Assembly (NCBI GenBank): GCA_004402915.1
Contig: SORU01000012.1
Location: forward strand, 1-44,967
Direction: 5' to 3'
Length of the DNA: 44,967 bases
Source of the DNA: Fidelibacterota bacterium MT.SAG.2
Lineage (GTDB): Bacteria; Fidelibacterota; SORT01
The notes beneath the pieces are model-generated. The model was not told the DNA's origin. It did not search any database and was given only the letters and a program-made list of their open reading frames with translations. The translations under genes were made by a program, and so were the position numbers. Of the stretch, positions 36,436 to 42,683 are shown piece after piece; the stretch's first letter is position 1; each line of letters starts with the position of its first letter.

Positions 36436-37791
36436 ATGAAGTTTAAATCTACCTTTATTTTAGGGATATTACTCCTTGTGGGAATTGTCGCAGTTTATCT
36501 TCTCGATTACAAGGCGGGCGAAGAAAAAAAAGCTATAGAAAAGCTTTCGAGCAAACTGATTCAACTCGATACTGAAAATATTGCGGAGATAAAACTCACT
36601 TCGGAGTATGGATCGGTTTCTTTAACAAAAACCGCTAAAAACGGTTTTACAATCAGTTCTCCGGTAATTGAAAAGGGAGATAAAAACGCAATAAACAGTC
36701 TAATCAGAGCTGCTGAGAATATTAAGAAGGAACGGGAGATCGCTTCTGGGGAGAACCTGAATCTCGCGCCGTATGGATTGGAATCACCACTCGTTGAAAT
36801 GCAATTTCTCCTAAAAGACGGTTCTGTGACAGGATTTTCTTTGGGCGAAGAAAGCCCAACGGGTGAATATCTGTTCGCTTCGGCGCTTATGGATAATAAG
36901 GTCTTTACAGTGCCCAAGTCTGTATTTCCTCAAACGAATAAAAAGTTATTTGATCTTAGGAATAAAAAAATCCTTTCATTCAAGCGCAATGATATCAGCA
37001 AAATATTCGTTAAAACTAAAGATTATGAGTATGAAATCAACAGGCTTGGCAGTGAATTTATGATGACGAAACCCGTTTCATTGATCCTTGAGACAAATAA
37101 AGTAAATTCTTTACTGTCAAGACTATCGAGCGAGAGAGTAAAAAAGTTTATAGACAGTGAGCAGCCTGAATCGAATGTTACCGGACTTGCCGAATCGGGA
37201 ACAGAGATAACATTGGAGAGTTCCAACCCGCCGTCACAATTACGGCTGACGATAGGAAAATCGCTGAATGAAGAGGGAAAAGCCTTTAGGTATGCTAAAG
37301 AAAGCTCTCGCTCGACTATTCTGTTAATTGATTCCGGCTTCGCCGCATTCCTTGAGAAGAAACCTTTTGAGTTGATAAAGAAAGAGGTGTTCAGTTTTGA
37401 TATAATCAAAGTCGATGCGTTTGATATCAGGTATGCCGGTGTAGAATTGAAATTGACTAAAGATGACACTCTGTGGCATGTGACTCATCCCGAAAATTTC
37501 ATGGCAGATACCGATAAAGTGGATGATTTGTTAGAAAAATTCCACAGTCTAAAAGCAAGCGCCGTTGAAGAATATGATCCGAAGAGTTTTAAAGAGTATG
37601 TCGATCAAATTCCCGGTCTAACAATAGTGTTATATCAGAACAGTATCGAGGCAAATTCAATCAGAGTAGGGAAAAAAGTCGGTGACGAATCATTTCTCAA
37701 ATCGGGAGGAAGTCCTCCTGTTTACAAGGTTTTGAGCAGCGCGATAGAAGAGTTAAAGGTAACAGCGGACTATTTCCGGAAAGAGGAGTAG
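36436..37791 (+). CDS. DUF4340 domain protein
   Basis: This 451-residue protein has one N-terminal membrane helix (about 8-26) and a long extracytoplasmic domain made of repeated units, each with a Leu-rich strand and a SLLSRLSS-like helix. The features PYGLESPLVEMQFLL and EKGDKNAINSLI fit DUF4340, a family commonly encoded right after GldG-like genes. It probably forms the last part of this ABC export system. The role is not known. It is the last gene of the run starting at moxR; a repeat-bearing gap follows. Confidence 0.82.
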   Translation: MKFKSTFILGILLLVGIVAVYLLDYKAGEEKKAIEKLSSKLIQLDTENIAEIKLTSEYGSVSLTKTAKNGFTISSPVIEKGDKNAINSLIRAAENIKKEREIASGENLNLAPYGLESPLVEMQFLLKDGSVTGFSLGEESPTGEYLFASALMDNKVFTVPKSVFPQTNKKLFDLRNKKILSFKRNDISKIFVKTKDYEYEINRLGSEFMMTKPVSLILETNKVNSLLSRLSSERVKKFIDSEQPESNVTGLAESGTEITLESSNPPSQLRLTIGKSLNEEGKAFRYAKESSRSTILLIDSGFAAFLEKKPFELIKKEVFSFDIIKVDAFDIRYAGVELKLTKDDTLWHVTHPENFMADTDKVDDLLEKFHSLKASAVEEYDPKSFKEYVDQIPGLTIVLYQNSIEANSIRVGKKVGDESFLKSGGSPPVYKVLSSAIEELKVTADYFRKEE

Positions 37792-37800
37792 TGATGAAGA

Positions 37801-37870
37801 TTATCGTCACTGCGAGAAAAAGAGCAAACTGCCCCTCCTTTCAAAGGAGGGGATTACAGGGGTGGTTGTC
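37801..37870. repeat. REP-like palindromic repeat
   Basis: CCCCTCCTTT (37832-37841) and AAAGGAGGGG (37843-37852) form a near-perfect palindrome around a single C, followed by the tail GGATTACAGGGGTGGTT. It resembles the short GC-rich REP elements scattered between genes in many bacteria. The preceding CGTCACTGCGAG looks like part of another common intergenic repeat. Only one copy lies in this window. The rest of the 291-base gap (37792-38082) holds a terminator and AT-rich sequence without genes. Confidence 0.6.
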
Positions 37871-37918
37871 TTACGCATGCCGATTAGGGCTATTCCTGAG
37901 CACCACATAGAATATTCC

Positions 37919-37947
37919 AAAAGCCGTCTGTTGATGACGGCTTTTTT
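37919..37947 (+). terminator. Rho-independent terminator between DUF4340 gene and addB
   Basis: AAAAGCCGTC (37919-37928) and GACGGCTTTT (37936-37945) form a perfect 10-base-pair stem with a seven-base loop, ending in a run of six T. It would end the moxR-to-DUF4340 transcript. Confidence 0.85.
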
Positions 37948-38082
37948 CTTATCATTACAATTGAAGAAGTAAACGATATAGTGTATATTGCGATGACAAA
38001 AAAATGGTAGTTTGAGTAATTAGAATTAACCCGGAAAGTATTCTGAACTTGGTTTTTCTCGTAACATCGGTGGAGGTTAAAA

Positions 38083-41000
38083 ATAGCCGTCAATAATCTG
38101 AACGAAGTCGCGAAACGGAAAGAACTTATTTTAGGTCCTACTCGGACAGGAAAAAGTGAACAGCTTCTTGATCGGATAGGATCACTCAAAAAAGCAGGTA
38201 AAAAATTCATTCTGCTCCTGCCCACAAAAGACCACGTCGATCATTACAAGCGTCAGATAGCGTTGAAACACGGCGGAATATTCGGTTCATCGATTGTCGA
38301 CTTGAACGGTCTGGTGAATATGATCGATTTGCGATCTGAATCAGATTTACCACAAATTATCCCCAATTATGTAGTTACTTTTATGCTGCAGAATATAATA
38401 CGTGATAGAGTCTCAAGCGGTGATTTATTGTATTTCAAGAAGGCTGCGGAACTGAAAAGCTTTGCGTCTGAATTCAGCTCTCTGATAGATGAATTAATTC
38501 AATCAAACGTAAAGCCGGAAGATCTTACCGGGTTGGAATTAGGAAGGAGTCAGGAATTGAAATTATCCGAAATCAGACTCCTATATAGCGATTATTTAGA
38601 AAACTGCGCTGATCTGAAAGGGAATAAGCACCAACGGTTAGAGTCGGCTCTGAATTTCCTGGAATCCGATAAGAATATTTTAAAAGATTTTGATACTCTT
38701 ATAGTTGACGGGTTCTATGATTATACTCCGCTGCAATCGCGGCTGTTCAAAACTCTGTTTGAAAGAATAGGCAACGTTTTAACAGCGCAACTGTATGAAG
38801 AAGGACGGGGAGAAGTCTTTGATTATACAAAAAGGAGCGAAAAACTCTTTAACGGTTTTGAGCCTATCGCTCCTAAATTAGGTAAGTGGGATAGCTCTCC
38901 CATAGCGCAAATAAGAGAGAAAATATTCGATACAAGCAGCGCTGCTGAAAAGTCTCGGAAGCCTGTTCCACTCAAGATCATAGTTGAATCGGGCGCGAGA
39001 AAGTTGGTGGAGGAGATTGCGAGGCGGGTAAAATATGAGCTGGTTAAAAATAAAACTACTCCTTCCAGTATCGGTATAATGTATAAGAGAGGGGAACTGT
39101 ATCCGATCTTGATCAAACGGATATTCCCTCGATTCGGGATCCCTGTCACACTCCAACAGAAGGGAACGCTGATAGATAATCCGGTGGTTGCTCTTTTTAT
39201 GAAAATTTTAATGCTCAACCCTGAACGAAATTTCGGGTTTGAGTTCAGGAGTATACTCCGCTCGAATTCGGTGAGTATTATACTCGATGATGAAAAAATT
39301 GACGCTGATTCGATAGTCAGACTATTGCAGACTGCTGGCGCTAACGATGGAAAGGGGGATTGTCTTAAACGGCTTGAGGCTCATCGAATAGATTTGAATG
39401 CAGAGCCGCGATTTTCGGCGGCTGATAAAGCAGAGATGCAAAAAACATTGTCTCGAATCATCGAAATATTTGAAAAATTTACTCATCCTCAGGGAGCCGA
39501 CAAACCTGAATTCTACAAAAATTATATAGAAAATCTGCTTAAATTTTCAGGAATACGAAGAGAGGTGGAGAAGGAGCCTATAGATAAAAACGCTCTGAAC
39601 ATGATGATGACGCAAGCAGATAAAGCGGTAACGCAAATTGGGGAAAAAGAACTCTCATTCTCAGATTTTAGAAGGATATTCAGCGATGCTGTCGGCGAAC
39701 AGAAAACAGAGAGTGAATTCAACTTACCCGGAGGCGTTGTAGTAGTCGATGTTGAGAATGCAAGGTGGAGGCGATTTGACACTTTGTTTATATGTGGAAT
39801 GGTTGACGGAGTTTTTCCTGAAACCGGGCGTCCGGCTCGATTGATAGACAGCGGTATAAGGGAAAAATTGGACGCCAAAATTAATTCTTCTCTGAACAGC
39901 AGCGTTGATCTGATCCAACAAAAAGAAAGGCTCTTGTATTATATCGCCTTGAGCCGGGCAGATGAAAAAATATTCCTCTGTTACCCGTCGGAGGATAGCG
40001 ACGGGAGGGAGCTGATCCGTTCAAATTTTGTTGACAGAACTGAAGAAACCTACAGAATGCTCACAGGCGAAGAATTCATTCCTACATTTTACGGCGATAT
40101 TAAAAAGTTTACGAGCGGCCAAATGCCTTTCACCTCGGAAGACGAATTACTAAGAGCAATGGCGCACGATGCGGTCCGGAAGTTCGGAAGTGATTCCGAT
40201 TTTCAATTAAAACAATCATTTAATTTGATGAGAGAAGCTGACGGAAGACAATCCGGAAAAGCGCCGGCATACTCGGGACTGATTGAAAAACCTTCTGCTT
40301 TGACCGTATTGAATGAGCTCTTAGAGAGGAAGAACGCGTGGTCGGCTACGGAACTTGAGAGATACGGGAAGTGCCCATTTTTGTTTTTGATCGAAAAGCT
40401 GTACAAAATAGAAAAATCGGAGGAATATTCGGAACAAATTTCTCCGTTGGAGAGAGGAAGTTTTTATCATGATGTTCTTAAAAACTTTTATGAGGGATTG
40501 ATAGAAGACCCGCTTTTGCAAGATAATACAAAGTATAAAAAGAGGCTTTCTAACGTTATAAAAGATGTTCTGAAAAATCCGAATTATAAAAAGCATAATA
40601 TTGCTCCGATACTGTGGGAGATCGAGCTGAAAGAAGCCGGAGAAAATTTATTGCGCTACATCGAAAATGATCTCCAGCCTTCGGAGGATAAACTACTGCC
40701 GTTAGCTGTTGAAGTAGGATTCGGGGCGGCATCTGAATCTACTGAGGGGTCATATTCAACAGAACAACCGCTTATCATAGAAAAAGAGGGTATCAAGGTA
40801 ATCTTAAAAGGAAGGATAGACCGTATAGACGGTAACGAGGACCGGACCGAGTTTTCCGTTATAGATTATAAATCGGGAGGAATACCGGTCAGGCGCGACG
40901 TTGAAGACGGCATAAATCTCCAATTGCCGATTTACTTAGAAGCTGTAAGGCAGTTGATACTGAATAAGCATAAGTCCAAACCGCGGACAGGCTATTATTA

Positions 41001-41196
41001 TAGCCTGAAGAGTTCGAGAAAGCTATCGATCTACGATAATGATAAAGGGATCGACTGGGAGAGTGCATTTAAGCCGACCAAAGACTATATTATTGAGTAT
41101 GTTGATAATATAGGGAAAGGACGATTCCCCGTTGAACCGAAGGATTGTAAAAAGCCATGTGATTTTTCCGATTTATGCAGGCAAAACATTGATTAA
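38083..41196 (+). CDS. addB: AddB-type helicase/nuclease subunit with PD-(D/E)XK and Fe-S cluster
   Basis: Subunit of the AddAB (RecBCD-like) enzyme that processes double-strand breaks. With the start placed at 38083 the protein has 1037 residues. A Walker A motif GPTRTGKS lies at 18-25. The UvrD-like body has RFDTLFICGMVDGVFPE and LLYYIALSRADEKIFL. A RecB-type nuclease at about 880-970 carries D928-Y929-K930 (VIDYKSGG). Four cysteines for an iron-sulfur clamp are present: Cys764, Cys1022, Cys1026 and Cys1032 (C-X3-C-X5-C). The first standard start is TTG 38263, which would delete the Walker A. The frame is open from 38065, and TGGAGGT at 38071-38077 sits six bases from an ATA at 38083, so an AUA start (or a sequence error) is likely. 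addA is not adjacent. Confidence 0.85.
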   Translation: MAVNNLNEVAKRKELILGPTRTGKSEQLLDRIGSLKKAGKKFILLLPTKDHVDHYKRQIALKHGGIFGSSIVDLNGLVNMIDLRSESDLPQIIPNYVVTFMLQNIIRDRVSSGDLLYFKKAAELKSFASEFSSLIDELIQSNVKPEDLTGLELGRSQELKLSEIRLLYSDYLENCADLKGNKHQRLESALNFLESDKNILKDFDTLIVDGFYDYTPLQSRLFKTLFERIGNVLTAQLYEEGRGEVFDYTKRSEKLFNGFEPIAPKLGKWDSSPIAQIREKIFDTSSAAEKSRKPVPLKIIVESGARKLVEEIARRVKYELVKNKTTPSSIGIMYKRGELYPILIKRIFPRFGIPVTLQQKGTLIDNPVVALFMKILMLNPERNFGFEFRSILRSNSVSIILDDEKIDADSIVRLLQTAGANDGKGDCLKRLEAHRIDLNAEPRFSAADKAEMQKTLSRIIEIFEKFTHPQGADKPEFYKNYIENLLKFSGIRREVEKEPIDKNALNMMMTQADKAVTQIGEKELSFSDFRRIFSDAVGEQKTESEFNLPGGVVVVDVENARWRRFDTLFICGMVDGVFPETGRPARLIDSGIREKLDAKINSSLNSSVDLIQQKERLLYYIALSRADEKIFLCYPSEDSDGRELIRSNFVDRTEETYRMLTGEEFIPTFYGDIKKFTSGQMPFTSEDELLRAMAHDAVRKFGSDSDFQLKQSFNLMREADGRQSGKAPAYSGLIEKPSALTVLNELLERKNAWSATELERYGKCPFLFLIEKLYKIEKSEEYSEQISPLERGSFYHDVLKNFYEGLIEDPLLQDNTKYKKRLSNVIKDVLKNPNYKKHNIAPILWEIELKEAGENLLRYIENDLQPSEDKLLPLAVEVGFGAASESTEGSYSTEQPLIIEKEGIKVILKGRIDRIDGNEDRTEFSVIDYKSGGIPVRRDVEDGINLQLPIYLEAVRQLILNKHKSKPRTGYYYSLKSSRKLSIYDNDKGIDWESAFKPTKDYIIEYVDNIGKGRFPVEPKDCKKPCDFSDLCRQNID

Positions 41197-41308
41197 TCAT
41201 GAATTCATGCGGCATTAAACAGCAGTTGTAATGTGGGTTACAGAATGAAAAGGCACTTACTCGTAATATGCGCACATAAAATCAACACATAAATTAAAGG
41301 AATATAAA

Positions 41309-41680
41309 ATGAATAAATTCAAATCAGCAGCGGTAGTGATGCTCGTAATACTTTCGGTTGTCTCGCTCTACGCTAAAGACAAGACAGTTGAAGGCGAACT
41401 TGTTGACGTCACCTGCAATATGAAGGGCGCAGGCGGTGAAAAGCATCTAATGTGCGCAATTTCATGCGCTAAGAATGGGCAGCCTATCGGCGTTGCGGCT
41501 AAAGATGGTAAGATATATACCTTATTGACAATGGCTCCGAAACTTGCGGATCTAATGCAAAAAAAGGTTAAAGTTACGGGAGCATACGATGCTGCCTCAC
41601 AGTCGATCAAACCAAGCAAGATTTTTGTTAAAGAAGGCAGGAAATGGAAAGAAGTTGATGTACCTGGTTTAATGATGTAA
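41309..41680 (+). CDS. Small secreted protein with conserved-looking Cys/His residues, function unknown
   Basis: This 123-residue protein has a cleavable signal peptide (hydrophobic 7-20, probable cut after LYA at 22). The mature domain has Cys36, His46, Cys49 and Cys53, then alternating beta-like segments (GKIYTLL, KKVKVTGAYD, IKPSKIFVKEG) suggestive of a small barrel. The Cys/His set could bind a metal or form a disulfide. Layouts of this kind (G-x-V-D-x-x-C, a Cys pair, then an OB-like tail) occur in uncharacterised secreted proteins of many environmental bacteria. AAAGGA precedes the ATG and a terminator follows. No link to addB or addA is evident. Confidence 0.75.
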   Translation: MNKFKSAAVVMLVILSVVSLYAKDKTVEGELVDVTCNMKGAGGEKHLMCAISCAKNGQPIGVAAKDGKIYTLLTMAPKLADLMQKKVKVTGAYDAASQSIKPSKIFVKEGRKWKEVDVPGLMM

Positions 41681-41696
41681 GCTTCTATGATTTCTT

Positions 41697-41730
41697 AAGG
41701 CCCGTAGACAAATGTTTACGGGCTTTTTTT
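41697..41730 (+). terminator. Rho-independent terminator after the small secreted protein gene
   Basis: GCCCGTA (41700-41706) pairs with TACGGGC (41717-41723), extended by three inner pairs (one G-U) to a four-base loop, and is followed by seven T. It lies 20 bases after the stop. Its T tract overlaps the stop codon of the convergent DUF92 gene. Confidence 0.85.
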
Positions 41731-42547
41731 ATAGATTTTGTGCTGCAATAAAAGCAAACACTCCTCCCGAAAGAGCACAAACGAAATTCACAACCTCGTT
41801 ATCAATGAAAATTATTCCGGATTTATGTGTCGTTGGTTCGTCGCAATGGAGTCTATGTTCAGTCATAGTTGCACAAACTCCACAAACGAATTTAGACTGA
41901 AGCAGCGCGCCTACCAAACTGTCGATGATATTTCCGAACAGACCTGCGAATATTACAATGTAGATCGCTATGGAAGTATAATAAGAAAGAGAATCACCGG
42001 TGAATATCAGCATACCGCTGAGTCCGAGTAAAAGAGCGCCCCCTATTCCACCGGCGCTGCCGGTCAGTGTGATTCCTCCTGAAGCGCCTTTATCGACTCT
42101 TCTGAAAGTAGTTATCATCCGCGGTTTTCTTTTAGAGAACGAACCGATCTCAGTGCTCCATGTATCGGACGTTGCTGCAGCGAGACTTCCGAGAAACAAC
42201 AGCTGCATTCCTGTCTCCGGATAAAACAGATAGCCGAGCGCCGCCGCTGCGGCTACACCGCCGTTGGCAAATACTTGTTTAGCCGTGCGGGGAGAATGCT
42301 CAACCTTTCGACTTTTTTGACTGGAAGCGGCTAAACGAGTCAGGATGCTCGACAGCAGAAAAAACAATACCAATGGCGCTATCCATCTTAGTCCGCCTGA
42401 GATGAAAATGATCGTGCCTATCATCATGGCGGCGACCAAACCGCCAAGATCAAGAAACTTGGCTTCGTAAGAGTAAACCCCTATCACCGAAGCGACGATT
42501 AGCCAGATCATGAGTTTGTATGCAAATGTAATAGTGATAAAATCCAT
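41729..42547 (-). CDS. DUF92 family integral membrane protein
   Basis: The only minus-strand gene here. About 272 residues with six or seven membrane helices. Family blocks: QVFANGGVAAAAAL near 90, SLAAATSDTWSTEIG near 120, and GASGGITLTGSAGG near 155, with a conserved GLFGNIIDSLVGALLQ later. Plant members of this family (VTE6-type) phosphorylate phytyl phosphate; in bacteria the role is not established, and a polyprenyl or phytyl phosphate kinase activity is only inferred. TTG 42556 would add three residues; ATG 42547 with GGGG just upstream is a more ordinary start. It is convergent with the small secreted protein gene and divergent from addA. Confidence 0.88.
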   Translation of the reverse strand: MDFITITFAYKLMIWLIVASVIGVYSYEAKFLDLGGLVAAMMIGTIIFISGGLRWIAPLVLFFLLSSILTRLAASSQKSRKVEHSPRTAKQVFANGGVAAAAALGYLFYPETGMQLLFLGSLAAATSDTWSTEIGSFSKRKPRMITTFRRVDKGASGGITLTGSAGGIGGALLLGLSGMLIFTGDSLSYYTSIAIYIVIFAGLFGNIIDSLVGALLQSKFVCGVCATMTEHRLHCDEPTTHKSGIIFIDNEVVNFVCALSGGVFAFIAAQNL

Positions 42548-42556
42548 TTTCCCCAA

Positions 42557-42581
42557 GTTCGCTTATCAGCGAACCTGATAA
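42557..42581. promoter_or_regulatory. Two overlapping, mutually exclusive hairpins between DUF92 gene and addA
   Basis: GTTCGCT (42557-42563) pairs with AGCGAAC (42568-42574) around TATC. TTATCAG (42563-42569; shares bases with the first hairpin) pairs with CTGATAA (42575-42581) around CGAAC. The two perfect 7-base stems cannot form together. The site sits just upstream of the DUF92 start and about 100 bases ahead of addA. It may be an operator, an RNA switch, or chance. Confidence 0.35.
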
Positions 42582-42683
42582 TAAGTTAAATAGAAGAAAT
42601 TGAAAGGGCTACTCATTTCCTGAATTCGCGTAAGGTTGAAGCAATTGCAACCAGCTACCGCACAGAGTATATTGAAACTCGAT

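Noticed and set aside
38263-41196. addB starting at TTG 38263
   Set aside because: It would remove the conserved Walker A and about 60 residues of in-frame, family-like sequence that follow a well-placed ribosome site.
41738-42224. Plus-strand ORFs of 74-97 codons across 41738-42224
   Set aside because: They lie inside the minus-strand DUF92 gene, which has clear family motifs; the plus frames show none and have no ribosome sites.
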